53,214 nucleotides of DNA from Streptomyces sp. CC53 (GTDB lineage Bacteria; Actinomycetota; Actinomycetes; Streptomycetales; Streptomycetaceae): the NCBI RefSeq assembly GCF_001865245.1, contig NZ_MKXB01000161.1, positions 30,763 through 83,976 on the forward strand, in the 5' to 3' direction. Under the pieces are notes generated by a model, which was not told the DNA's origin, searched no databases, and was given only the letters and a program-made list of their open reading frames with translations. Within the stretch, counting starts at the first letter, position 1. Each line of letters begins with the position of its first letter. Made by a program: the position numbers and the translations under genes. Shown one piece after another: positions 15,990 through 24,236 of this stretch.

Positions 15990-17174
15990 CTAGAGCTGGC
16001 CGTCCGCGTCGGCCAAGCGCCCCAGAATGAGCGCGATCCGCAGCGTGAAAGCCGATCGGACATCGGAGGGTGACCATCCGGTGACATCGGTCACACGGCG
16101 CAGGCGGTAGCGCACGGTGTTGGGGTGGACGAACAACATCCGCGCCGCACCCTCCAAGCTGCTCGCCTGCTCCAGGTAGACACTCAGTGTCTCCAGCAGA
16201 GCCGAGCCCGCCTCCTTGAGCGGGCTGTAGATCTCCTCCACCAACTGCTCCCGGGCAGCGGGATCGGAGGCGATCGCCCGCTCCGGCAGGAGATCGTCCG
16301 CCAGCACCGGGCGCGGCGCGTCCTGCCAGGCGGAACACGCCTTCAGGCCGGCAGCCGCCGCCTGCGCGGACCGCGTCGCCGTCTGCAGGTCCGACACCAC
16401 CGGGCCGGCCACCACCGGGCCGGCGGCGTACGGGCCGATCAGCGCCTTGGCGACCGCCAGCGGGTTGTCACTGCCGCCTGCGATCACCACGAGGCGGTCG
16501 CCCAGCACCCCGGTGAGCACCTGCAGCTTGGCGTGGCGGGCGGCGCGGCGGATCGCCTCCACCGTCAGCTCGCTGTCACCGTCCGGGGCGGTGCCGAGGA
16601 TCACGCACACGTGCTCCGGCGAGTTCCAGCCGAGGGCCGCGGCCCGGCTCACCGCACCCTCGTCGGCCTCGCCCGACAGCACCGCGTTCACCACGAGGGA
16701 CTCCAGGCGGGCGTCCCACGCGCCCCGTGCCTCCGCGGCCTGGGCGTACACCTGCGCGGTCGCGAAGGCGATCTCACGGGCGTACACCAGCAGCGCCTCG
16801 CGCAGCACGGCCTCGTCACCCGGCGCGGCGACCTCCTCGATCGCCGACTCCATCACCTCGATGGTGGTGCGCACCATCTCCACGGTCTGCCGCAGCGTGA
16901 TCGCCCTGGTCAGCTCGCGCGGCGCGGTCCCGAACACGTCGGTGGAGATGGCCTGCGGCGTCTCGGGATGCCGGAACCACTCGGTGAAGGCCGCGATACC
17001 GGCCTGGGCCACCAGGCCGATCCAGGACCGGTTCTCCGGAGGCATCGCCCTGTACCACGGCAGTGTCTCGTCCATGCGGGCGATGGCGTTCGCGGCCAGC
17101 CGCCCGGAGGACTGCTCCAGGCGCTTCAGGGTCGCCGCGTGCGGGTGGGCGTCGTTTGCTGCGGGATCAGGCAC
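15990..17174 (-). CDS. fasR: FasR, PucR-type activator of the fab operon
   Basis: A 394-residue regulator with a GGDEF-like/PucR central part and a C-terminal HTH_30 (LFVHPNTVRYRLRRVTDVTG about residues 350-370). The N-terminal half (MPPENRSWIGLVAQAGIAAF) matches the FasR proteins that in Streptomyces lie directly upstream of fabD and control fatty-acid synthesis. I chose the GTG at 17174 because it gives the normal N-terminus ending in DAHPHAATLKRLE; the frame before it is low-complexity. The short gap to fabD leaves room for a separate promoter with a FasR site. Confidence 0.93.
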   Translation of the reverse strand: MPDPAANDAHPHAATLKRLEQSSGRLAANAIARMDETLPWYRAMPPENRSWIGLVAQAGIAAFTEWFRHPETPQAISTDVFGTAPRELTRAITLRQTVEMVRTTIEVMESAIEEVAAPGDEAVLREALLVYAREIAFATAQVYAQAAEARGAWDARLESLVVNAVLSGEADEGAVSRAAALGWNSPEHVCVILGTAPDGDSELTVEAIRRAARHAKLQVLTGVLGDRLVVIAGGSDNPLAVAKALIGPYAAGPVVAGPVVSDLQTATRSAQAAAAGLKACSAWQDAPRPVLADDLLPERAIASDPAAREQLVEEIYSPLKEAGSALLETLSVYLEQASSLEGAARMLFVHPNTVRYRLRRVTDVTGWSPSDVRSAFTLRIALILGRLADADGQL

Positions 17175-17295
17175 GGAACAAGACTGCCTTATCGGGACGG
17201 CGCCCCGCCCCGCCGGTCCACCGTTGTCCCTTCTGCCCCGCTCTGCCCCGGCGGGCGGGCAGGGTCGCACAGCGGGCGGCGTCTACGGTGGATCC

Positions 17296-17970
17296 GTGAC
17301 GTACACGCAGCTGGCCCTGCACCGGGCGGGCGACCGCTACCCCGGCGGCGACCCGGCAGCCGGGATCGACACCCGGCACGCCTTCTCCTTCGGGCCCCAC
17401 TACGACCCCGGCAACATCCGCTTCGGCGCTCTCATCGCCTGCAACGAGGAGCGGCTCGCCCCGGGCGCAGGCTTCGACGAGCACCCTCACAGCCACACCG
17501 AGATCGTCACGTGGGTCGTGGAGGGCGAGCTGACGCACCGGGACTCCACGGGGCATGCGACGGTCGTCCGCGCCGGCGGCCTCCAGCACCTGAGCGCAGC
17601 AGCGGGCGTGCGGCACGTGGAACGCAACGACGGACCGGCACCGCTGACGTTCGTTCAGATGTGGCTGGCGCCGCGCGAGCCGGGCGGCGAACCGTCGTAC
17701 GCACACGTGCCCGGCCCGGTCGGCACCGCGCCGTACGCCGTGCCTGCCGCGGGCGCCGTCCTGCACCTGCGGCGCCCGGCCGCAGGCGAGCGCACGCTCC
17801 TCCCGGACGGCGACTTCCTGTACGTCCACGTCGTGCGCGGCCGTGCGGAGCTGGACGGGCACGGGCTCGCCCCGGGTGACGCGGCCCGCATCACCGGCGC
17901 CCGCGGCCTGGAGCTGACCGCGACGGAACCGGCCGAGATCCTCGTGTGGGAGATGAACGCACCCGCCTGA
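17296..17970 (+). CDS. Pirin family bicupin protein
   Basis: A 224-residue protein whose N-terminal cupin carries the metal-binding motif FDEHPHSHTEIVTWVVEG and a further His in GLQHLSAA, as in YhhW/pirin quercetinase-like proteins. The C-terminal half is a shorter second cupin without the metal ligands. Pirins are cytoplasmic Fe-binding proteins; some are dioxygenases and others bind pyruvate dehydrogenase. The GTG at 17296 is supported by TACGGT at 17284-17289, 6 nt upstream (leaderless). It diverges from fasR with about 120 bp between them. Confidence 0.92.
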   Translation: MTYTQLALHRAGDRYPGGDPAAGIDTRHAFSFGPHYDPGNIRFGALIACNEERLAPGAGFDEHPHSHTEIVTWVVEGELTHRDSTGHATVVRAGGLQHLSAAAGVRHVERNDGPAPLTFVQMWLAPREPGGEPSYAHVPGPVGTAPYAVPAAGAVLHLRRPAAGERTLLPDGDFLYVHVVRGRAELDGHGLAPGDAARITGARGLELTATEPAEILVWEMNAPA

Positions 17971-18507
17971 ACAGGTGCGGCGGCTCCCCGCCGTCGGACC
18001 GGGCCCGGTGGGGCGGCAGCCGCCTGTGTGCGGTGGGGCGGTGCGTGGACCGGGCTCTGTCGGGTGGTCCGCTCAGCCTGCGCCGCCCACCTCGGGGCGC
18101 TGCCCTCCGGCCGGCCTCGCCCAGCTCGAACCATCGTCCGGCTTCGTCGCACCCGGGCCGGGCGCGGCGAAGCCGGGAGGCCGGCCCATGTATCGCACCA
18201 CCAGGCCCACTAGGCCACGGAAGGTGCCCCGGCTGCAGGCTGCGCGGTCGAGGCAGCCGGTGGGCGGGCGGCGCCAGCATGGGGCAGGCCGTGGTCGGCC
18301 GGGCTGGGCGTGCCACGGGCGGAACGGAGCCACGGGCTGCGCGGTGAGCCCGGCTGGCGGGCCGGGCGCCGTGGGGCCGGGTGGCGCCGCGGGTGTCTCG
18401 TGCGGTCGAGGCGGTCGCGCTCGGATCGGTACCGGCCAGGTGCGTCGTGCGGTCGTGCGGCTGGGTCGCCGGAGGGGCGCAGGCAGCGGTTCGGCGTCGC
18501 CGCCGCG
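17971..18507. other. Gene desert, GC-rich low-complexity DNA
   Basis: No gene could be supported on either strand. Long frames exist, but their translations are Arg/Pro/Gly-rich and lack any start signal or family motif. Short phrases such as GTGCGGTCG and GCGCGGTCGAGGC recur imperfectly, which suggests decayed repeats. With the next feature it forms a stretch of almost 800 bp without genes. Confidence 0.6.
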
Positions 18508-18775
18508 CTACCGGGACGGCGGACGGCGCGGCCCCTCTACGGGCCGCCCCGAGCCACGGGCTCCGAGCCACGGGCGCGGAACCGTCGGTGCGGGCGCCGA
18601 GCCCTTGGCCGGCCTGCTTCAGCGGCGGGCGCCGGGCTGCTGGGACGGCGTGGGACACAGCCCCTCTACGGGTCACGAGCTGTGAGCCACGGGCCTGGGC
18701 CCCGAACCACGAGCCGGTTGGTGCGGGGCGCCGCCCCCTCGGCCTGCCTGGTTCAGCCGCGGGCGCCGCGCAGCT
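18508..18775. repeat. Imperfect tandem duplication, about 129-bp period
   Basis: CCCCTCTACGGG starts at 18532 and again at 18661. Around it both copies share GGGACGGCG upstream and GAGCCACGGGC, GGTGCGGG, CGGCCTGC, TTCAGC and CGCGGGCGCCG-like blocks downstream. The second copy holds the last codons and stop of the serine hydrolase gene that ends at 18753. The first copy holds a diverged version of the same end (TTCAGCGGCGGGCGCCG near 18619). Confidence 0.6.
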
Positions 18776-19577
18776 CTGAGAGGACCGCGTCCGTGAACGG
18801 CGGCCAGGCTTCGACGGCCCAGGGGCCGAACGCCCGGTCCGTCAGCGCCACGCACGCCGCCCGGGCGTCCGGGTCGACCCAGAGGAACGTCCCGGACTGG
18901 CCGAAGTGGCCGAAGGTGCGCGGCGACGAAGCGACACCCGTCCAGTGCGGCGACTTGCCGTCCCTGATCTCGAAGCCGAGCCCCCAGTCGTTCGGCTTCT
19001 GGTGGCCGTACCCGGGGAGGACACCGGTCAGTCCCGGGTGGACGACGGTCATGGCTTCCAGAACGGTACGCGGGTCCAGCAGGCTCGGTGCCTGGAGCTC
19101 CGCTGCGAACCGCACGAGGTCGTCGACCGTCGACACCCCGTCCTTCGCGGGCGAACCGTCCAACGTCGTCCGCGTCATGCCCAGCGGCTCCAGCACCGCC
19201 TCGCGCAGGTACTCCCCGAACGGGATGTCCGCGGCCTTCGCCACGTGGTCCGCCAGCACCTCGAACCCGGTGTTGGAGTAGATCCTCCGGGTGCCGGGGG
19301 GCGCCATGACCCGCTGTTCGTCGAACGCGACCCCCGAGGTGTGCGCCAGCAGATGGCGCACGGTGGAGCCCTCCGGCCCGGCCGGCTCGTCGAGTTCGAC
19401 GGCGCCTTCCTCGTAGGCGACCAGTACCGCGTACGCCGCCAGCGGCTTGGTCACCGAAGCCAGCGGGAACCGCCGGTCCGTCGGGCCGTGGGATCCGGCC
19501 ACCGTGCCGTCCGCGTGTACGACGGCCGCCGCGGCGGCGGGTACGGGCCAGTTATCGATCAACGCCAGGCTCTGCAT
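18753..19577 (-). CDS. Beta-lactamase-fold serine hydrolase
   Basis: A 274-residue penicillin-binding-protein-like hydrolase. The motifs are LASVTKPL (Ser41, Lys44), IYSNTGFEV (Tyr100-Ser-Asn102), HLLAHTSG and a late GHFGQSGTF. There is no signal peptide, so it should act in the cytoplasm as an esterase or peptidase. The ATG at 19577 is chosen over a 37-residue extension because TACGCT (19590-19585 on this strand) lies 7 nt upstream, pointing to a leaderless mRNA. It diverges from merR, and its C-terminus lies in a duplicated segment. The substrate is unknown. Confidence 0.88.
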   Translation of the reverse strand: MQSLALIDNWPVPAAAAAVVHADGTVAGSHGPTDRRFPLASVTKPLAAYAVLVAYEEGAVELDEPAGPEGSTVRHLLAHTSGVAFDEQRVMAPPGTRRIYSNTGFEVLADHVAKAADIPFGEYLREAVLEPLGMTRTTLDGSPAKDGVSTVDDLVRFAAELQAPSLLDPRTVLEAMTVVHPGLTGVLPGYGHQKPNDWGLGFEIRDGKSPHWTGVASSPRTFGHFGQSGTFLWVDPDARAACVALTDRAFGPWAVEAWPPFTDAVLSELRGARG

Positions 19578-19609
19578 GCCGTCGAGCGTACTTGCTCGCA
19601 GGGCGGCCC

Positions 19610-19640
19610 TTGCCTGGAGTGCACTCCAACCTCCTAGCGT
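19610..19640 (+). promoter_or_regulatory. MerR-type promoter with 19-bp spacer and operator
   Basis: TTGCCT (19610-19615) and TAGCGT (19635-19640) are separated by 19 bp, the abnormal spacing that MerR proteins correct. The spacer carries the perfect palindrome TGGAGTGCACTCCA (19615-19628). The -10 ends 7 nt before the merR ATG. The arrangement predicts autoregulation of merR and its operon partner. Confidence 0.8.
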
Positions 19641-19647
19641 GGACGAC

Positions 19648-20118
19648 ATGACGGTGATCGAGAGCACTCCGACGACCACCCCGCGCACCGACGTGTGCGC
19701 CGACCCACCACCTGCTCACCCCCGCCCCGACGGCCAAGACCGTTACACCATCAGCGAGGTCGCGGCCTGGACGGGACTCACCGCCCACACCCTGCGCTGG
19801 TACGAGCGCATCGGCCTCATGCCGCACGTCGACCGCTCCGCCACGGGGCAGCGCCGGTTCACCAACCGTGACCTGGACTGGCTCGTCCTCGTCGGCAAGC
19901 TGCGGCTGACCGGCATGTCCGTCGCCGCGATGGTGCGCTACGCCGATCTCGTACGCCGGGGCGAGCACACCTTCGACGAACGCCGCGAACTCCTGGAAGC
20001 CACTCGCAGAGACGTGCTCTCCCGCATTGCGGAACTGCAGGACACCCTCGCCGTCCTGGACTACAAGATCGACATCTACTCGGGCGCCGGCCGCGCCCAG
20101 GAAAGGCCCGACGCATGA
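19648..20118 (+). CDS. MerR-family regulator of the aldo-keto reductase
   Basis: A 156-residue MerR protein with a roughly 30-residue N-terminal extension. The winged HTH is YTISEVAAWTGLTAHTLRWY with the wing GLMPHVDRSATGQRRF, and the coiled dimerisation helix is RRDVLSRIAELQDTLAVLDY. It has no C-terminal cysteine cluster, so it is not a metal sensor of the classical type; it resembles the aldehyde/electrophile-responsive branch (AdhR-like). The mRNA appears to be leaderless from the promoter just upstream. Its TGA overlaps the next gene's ATG (ATGA), so the two genes are cotranscribed. Confidence 0.93.
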   Translation: MTVIESTPTTTPRTDVCADPPPAHPRPDGQDRYTISEVAAWTGLTAHTLRWYERIGLMPHVDRSATGQRRFTNRDLDWLVLVGKLRLTGMSVAAMVRYADLVRRGEHTFDERRELLEATRRDVLSRIAELQDTLAVLDYKIDIYSGAGRAQERPDA

Positions 20119-21149
20119 CCACGCACACCACCCGCCCCGCTCAGCGGATCGCCCAGGTCCGCCTCGGCACCGACGGCCCCCTGGTCGGCGTCCAGGGTCT
20201 TGGTGTCATGGGGATGAGCGAGTTCTACGGCGACACCGACGAGGCCGCCGCCCGCGACACCCTCGACGCCGCCTTGGAGGCCGGTGTCACGCTCCTCGAC
20301 ACCGCCGACATGTACGGCCGGGGCGCCAACGAGGAGTTCCTCGCCCCGTTCGTCGCCGCCCACCGCGACGAGATCACTCTGGCGACGAAGTTCGGCGTCG
20401 TCCGCGGCGACGACCCGGGGGCCCGGGGCATCAGCAACGACCCGACCTACATCCGGTCCGCCGTCGAAGGCAGTCTGCGCCGCCTCCGCGTCGACGTCAT
20501 CGACCTCTACTACATGCACCGCCGCGACCCGGCCGTCCCCCTCGCCGAGTCCGTCGGTGCCATGGCCGAGCTGGTCAAGGAGGGCAAGGTCAGGTACCTC
20601 GGCTTGAGCGAGGTCACCGGAGCCGAACTGCGCGAGGCCCACGCCGTACACCCCATCGCCGCCCTGCAGTCCGAATGGTCGCTCTTCTCCCGCGACGTGG
20701 AACGCAGCGCGGTGCCCGCCGCCGCCGAGCTCGGCGTCGCCTTCGTCCCGTACTCCCCGCTCGGCCGCGGCTTCCTCACCGGATCCTTCACCGACGCGGC
20801 CACGGAGCTACCTGACGGGGACTTCCGCCGCAACCAGCCCCGCTTCTCCGGCGCCAACGCCCGCCGCAACGCCTCCCTCCTCGACCCCGTGCGCACCGTG
20901 GCGACCGCCCACAGCGCCACCCCCGCCCAGATCGCCCTCGCCTGGGTCCATCAGCAGGCCGCCGTCCACGGCCTGACCGTCGTGCCCATCCCAGGCACCC
21001 GCAAGCGCGGCCGGCTGCTGGAGAACACCGCCGCGACCCGCATCACCCTCACCGAGGCGGACCTCGCCCTGCTCGAACCCGTCGCGGCCCAGGTGGCCGG
21101 GGACCGCTACCCGGACATGTCCTCCACCTCCGCCGCCCGGGAGCTGTGA
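20115..21149 (+). CDS. Aldo/keto reductase
   Basis: A 344-residue NADPH-dependent reductase of the AKR barrel fold. The catalytic tetrad is recognisable: Asp62 and Tyr67 in LLDTADMYGRG, Lys92 in LATKFG, and His135 in DLYYMHRRDP. The cofactor region near VPIPGTRKRGRLLEN is typical. It is likely to reduce aldehydes or ketones, and it is paired by a 4-bp overlap with a MerR gene of the type that senses reactive carbonyls. Inference: an inducible aldehyde-detoxification operon. The specific substrate is unknown. Confidence 0.94.
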   Translation: MTTHTTRPAQRIAQVRLGTDGPLVGVQGLGVMGMSEFYGDTDEAAARDTLDAALEAGVTLLDTADMYGRGANEEFLAPFVAAHRDEITLATKFGVVRGDDPGARGISNDPTYIRSAVEGSLRRLRVDVIDLYYMHRRDPAVPLAESVGAMAELVKEGKVRYLGLSEVTGAELREAHAVHPIAALQSEWSLFSRDVERSAVPAAAELGVAFVPYSPLGRGFLTGSFTDAATELPDGDFRRNQPRFSGANARRNASLLDPVRTVATAHSATPAQIALAWVHQQAAVHGLTVVPIPGTRKRGRLLENTAATRITLTEADLALLEPVAAQVAGDRYPDMSSTSAAREL

Positions 21150-21158
21150 CTTCCGCGG

Positions 21159-22352
21159 TCACGCCAGGCCCAGGGCGAAGACTGCGAACGCGGCCGCCAG
21201 GATGCCCGCCACCGCCCGGCGGCTCCTGGTGGCCCCCCGCCAGGGCCCCTCCAGCCGCCACGCCGGCCGGGCTATGAGGACGAGCAGGCCGGCGAACACC
21301 GGCAGCCACCCCGCCCGCGCCAGCAGCCAGCCCAGGGAGTCGGGGGCCGTGGTCAAGCCGGGTATCTCGCCGACGGTGAGCGACACCGGCACGGCAGCGG
21401 CCAGCATCGCTGTCTGATGCCAGCACAGCACCGTCATCGCCGACAGGTTCACCACCGCCACCGGCGCCCACAGGGCGGGCCTGCGCAGCAGGGCCGCGAT
21501 ACGGTCGCGCAGCAGGATCGCCGCCCCGCTCTGCGCCGCTGCCAGCGCCAGGACCAGCAGCGACGGCGGATGCGCGTTCGTGCGCGCCTCACCGGGAACA
21601 CCGACCATCGACGCCGGATAGTGGAACACCGTCAGCAGCACCGCGAACAGCAGCGCGCCCCCCGCCAGGAGCACCCACGCATCCCGCCTGCCGAGCCGCC
21701 TTACGGCCCACGCCGCGCCCAACTGGTAGGCGAACAACCAGCCAGGCAGCAGGTTCAGCACACCTGCCCCGTCCGGCACGACCGTCGCGAGCGGTCCGTA
21801 CCGCAGGAAGTCGACCACCGCGACGAACCCCAGCAGCGGTACCGCTGCCCAGCCACCTGCGGCGTCCGCCGCCCGCACGCAGTACGGGGTGAGCGCCGTC
21901 ACCACCGTGTAGACGCCCACGAACCACAGGGGCTGGACGACCAGCGTCGCCGCGGTGCGCAGCGTGTCCTCCGGCACACCGAGCGCGAAGCCCACGACTA
22001 TGAGCCCGGCCCACACCACCGTGACGCCCAGGACCGGACGGCCGAGCCTGATCACCCTGCCCCGCAACCACCGCCCCGTGCTGCCGGTACGGCGCCGGTA
22101 GGAGAGGGCCGACGCGTATCCGCCGACGAGGAAGAAGATCCCGAGCATCTGCAGCACCCAGCTGACCGGGGCCAGGAACGTCAGGGTCGACAAGGGGCTC
22201 GCGTTGTGCAGGGCGCCCTGCTCGTCCACGGTGAAGCCACCGACCAGCCAGTGCCCGACGGGCACCGCCAGCAGGGCGAGGGCTCTCAGCCCGTCGACGG
22301 CCCGGTCCCGGTGCGCCGGGGTCGTCCGCTCGATCCGCTCCACGAGGCTCAT
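21159..22352 (-). CDS. Acyltransferase 3 family membrane protein
   Basis: A 397-residue protein with about ten hydrophobic helices. The N-terminal signature RDRAVDGLRALALLAVPVGH holds the catalytic His of the acyltransferase-3 family, and FFLVGGYASALSYRRR follows. Members transfer acyl groups to sugars, glycans or lipids at the membrane. The ATG overlaps the stop of the upstream DUF1023 gene by 4 bp, so the two are translationally coupled. Inference: the pair modifies a cell-surface component. It converges on the AKR gene with 9 bp between the stops. Confidence 0.9.
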   Translation of the reverse strand: MSLVERIERTTPAHRDRAVDGLRALALLAVPVGHWLVGGFTVDEQGALHNASPLSTLTFLAPVSWVLQMLGIFFLVGGYASALSYRRRTGSTGRWLRGRVIRLGRPVLGVTVVWAGLIVVGFALGVPEDTLRTAATLVVQPLWFVGVYTVVTALTPYCVRAADAAGGWAAVPLLGFVAVVDFLRYGPLATVVPDGAGVLNLLPGWLFAYQLGAAWAVRRLGRRDAWVLLAGGALLFAVLLTVFHYPASMVGVPGEARTNAHPPSLLVLALAAAQSGAAILLRDRIAALLRRPALWAPVAVVNLSAMTVLCWHQTAMLAAAVPVSLTVGEIPGLTTAPDSLGWLLARAGWLPVFAGLLVLIARPAWRLEGPWRGATRSRRAVAGILAAAFAVFALGLA

Positions 22353-23383
22353 GCCGCGCCGCCTGTCTCAGCGATCGCGGCGAAGGCGCGCAGCGACGTC
22401 GTGTCCGGGGCGAAGTAGCCGGAGTGGCCCCGGGCGTCCCTCGCCGGGACGTACCGCGCGCCGAACTCCTCCGACGCCGGGTCGGTGCCGTGCCCGAGGC
22501 CGAGGAACCGTACGTTCGGCACCTTCCCGATCCAGTCGCTCGGGTCCTTCGCCGCCCACACCCGCGCGGACGTCCCCAGCGCCGTGACGTTGTCGGCGCG
22601 CATCCCGGGTGACCCGAACACCACGAGGTCCTTCGCCTTCAGGCGCGCCGCCGCCAGCCCGCACACCACGGAGCCGTAGCTGTGGCAGAAGACCGACGGC
22701 GTCGCGACGCCCTCCGCGGCGAGCCCGTCTCCGAACCGCACGAGCCGCTCCGCCCCCGCCTCGGCCAGCTCGCCCGTTGCCGCACCCAGACCCACCCCTT
22801 CGGGCGTCGTGTAGCCGACCCAGGCGATGACCGCCGTGCGCTCTTGGGTCGCGGTCCGCAACTGTCTCGCCATGCCGGCCGGTGTGCCGTACGGATTGCG
22901 GGGGTTGTCGTAGGAACCGGCGTCGATGTCGGCGCCCGGCACCACGACCGCCACCCGCCGACTGCGCTCCGGGTCCCCGAACACCTCCGCCACCAGGCCG
23001 CGCCCCCGCGGGTCGAACGCGAGGAGCCTGCGCCCCGCCAGATGCGCGAAGCGGCTGTCGCGGCGCACCGACAGGGCGTTGGCCTCGTACCGCAGTGCGA
23101 GCGGTACTCCGTCCAGGTTGCCGACGACCCCCGGGTGCCGCCGCAGCAGCACCCTTTCCTGGGGACCGGAGAGGCTCCTGAAGAACGCCGAGACCTCCGA
23201 GGGCGAGGCCGACTCCGGGTCGGGCAGTTCCAGGCCCAGGGACCGGTCCGCCCGCCAGGCGGCGCTGCCGGGCGGCGGCCCCGTCATCGGCTGCTGCGCC
23301 GTCCCGGAGGCCCATCCCGCGGTCCCGACCACCAACGCCGTCGCCAGCGCGGCTGCCTTCAGTGTCCTCCTGTAGCGGCGCAT
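22349..23383 (-). CDS. Secreted DUF1023 alpha/beta hydrolase, copy 1
   Basis: A 344-residue protein with an N-terminal signal (RRYRRTLKAAALATALVVGT). The core has the nucleophile Ser235 in VFCHSYGSVVCGLAA, the segment VVVPGADIDAGSY, VVFGSPGMRADN, and a late His in GHSGYFAP. These mark the DUF1023 alpha/beta hydrolases of actinobacteria. GGGGGGCG before the ATG at 23383 sets the start. It is coupled to the acyltransferase gene downstream. A motif shared with the histidine kinase promoter lies about 100 bp upstream. A second copy is at 26801-28024, with many identical blocks (CHSYGSVVCGLAA, GSPGMRA). The substrate is unknown. Confidence 0.88.
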   Translation of the reverse strand: MRRYRRTLKAAALATALVVGTAGWASGTAQQPMTGPPPGSAAWRADRSLGLELPDPESASPSEVSAFFRSLSGPQERVLLRRHPGVVGNLDGVPLALRYEANALSVRRDSRFAHLAGRRLLAFDPRGRGLVAEVFGDPERSRRVAVVVPGADIDAGSYDNPRNPYGTPAGMARQLRTATQERTAVIAWVGYTTPEGVGLGAATGELAEAGAERLVRFGDGLAAEGVATPSVFCHSYGSVVCGLAAARLKAKDLVVFGSPGMRADNVTALGTSARVWAAKDPSDWIGKVPNVRFLGLGHGTDPASEEFGARYVPARDARGHSGYFAPDTTSLRAFAAIAETGGAA

Positions 23384-23477
23384 GACGCCCCCCGTTCCTG
23401 CCGTCCTCCGGTGTGACGTGGAGGAAGGTAGGGAGCGGAGACCTGAATGATCGTCACCCCACGGGGCCAACTGCGGT

Positions 23478-23500
23478 GTGATACCGGGGTAGGGGGTGGG
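23478..23500. promoter_or_regulatory. Candidate response-regulator site upstream of DUF1023 copy 1
   Basis: GTGATACCGGGGTAGGGG, read on the + strand, repeats nearly exactly the arm GTCATACCGGGGTAGGGG found upstream of the histidine kinase gene. Sharing between these two promoters suggests a binding site of the adjacent response regulator. Confidence 0.45.
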
Positions 23501-23536
23501 TGAGGCCGACCGGCTCGCGGGAGCCCAGCCGTCGGG

Positions 23537-24217
23537 TCAGGTCGGCTCGCCGGGTGTGACCAGCCCGGACTCGTACGCGAAGACCACTGCCTGCGCCCGG
23601 TCCCGCAGCCCCAGCTTGGCCAGTACCCGACCGATGTGGGTCTTCACGGTCTGCTCCGCCAGGACCAGTCGCTCGGCGATCTCCTGGTTGGACAGGCCAC
23701 GCGCGACCAGCTCCAGCACCTCGGTCTCACGCGGCGTCAACCCGTTCAGCCGCACCGACCGCGCACGGCGGGAGGCGGGGCGCTGCGCGGCGAAGTCCTC
23801 GATCAGACGCCGGGTCACCGAGGGGGCCAGGAGGGCCTCGCCCCCCGCCACGACCCGCACCGCGGAGATCAGATCGGCGGGCGGCGCGTCTTTCAGAAGG
23901 AACCCGGACGCACCGGCACGCAGGGCCTCGTACACGTAGTCGTCGACGTCGAAGGTGGTCAGCATCAGGACCTTCGGGCGGTGCGTCACCCCCGGCGGGG
24001 GGTTCAGCAACTCCCTTGCCGCGGCCAGCCCGTCCATTTCCGGCATGCGGACGTCCATCAGCACCACATCCGGATGCGAGGACCGACCGACCTCGACCCC
24101 TGCCCGGCCGTCCGGGGCTTCCCCGACCACGTCGATGTCGGGCTGGGCCGAGAGCAGTGCGGCGAACCCCGCCCGCACCATGGCCTGGTCGTCGACGATG
24201 ATCACGCGGATGGTCAC
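23537..24217 (-). CDS. NarL/LuxR-type response regulator
   Basis: A 226-residue response regulator. The receiver domain (residues 1-120) has the acidic pocket VDD (Asp9-Asp10), phospho-acceptor Asp55 in VVLMDVRMPEMDG, and Lys109 in FLLKDAPP. The C-terminal LuxR HTH is LTPRETEVLELVARGLSNQE to LAEQTVKTHIGRVLAKLGL. GGAGGA precedes the GTG start. The histidine kinase gene ends 19 nt upstream, so they form an operon with the kinase first. Its likely targets are its own operon and the neighbouring DUF1023 gene, from shared motifs. Confidence 0.96.
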   Translation of the reverse strand: MTIRVIIVDDQAMVRAGFAALLSAQPDIDVVGEAPDGRAGVEVGRSSHPDVVLMDVRMPEMDGLAAARELLNPPPGVTHRPKVLMLTTFDVDDYVYEALRAGASGFLLKDAPPADLISAVRVVAGGEALLAPSVTRRLIEDFAAQRPASRRARSVRLNGLTPRETEVLELVARGLSNQEIAERLVLAEQTVKTHIGRVLAKLGLRDRAQAVVFAYESGLVTPGEPT

Positions 24218-24236
24218 GGGGCTTCCTCCGTACGGT

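Noticed and set aside
17971..18752. Several long frames in the gene desert on both strands
   Set aside because: None has a ribosome-binding site, a -10/start pattern or recognisable family; they arise from high GC, which makes stop codons rare.
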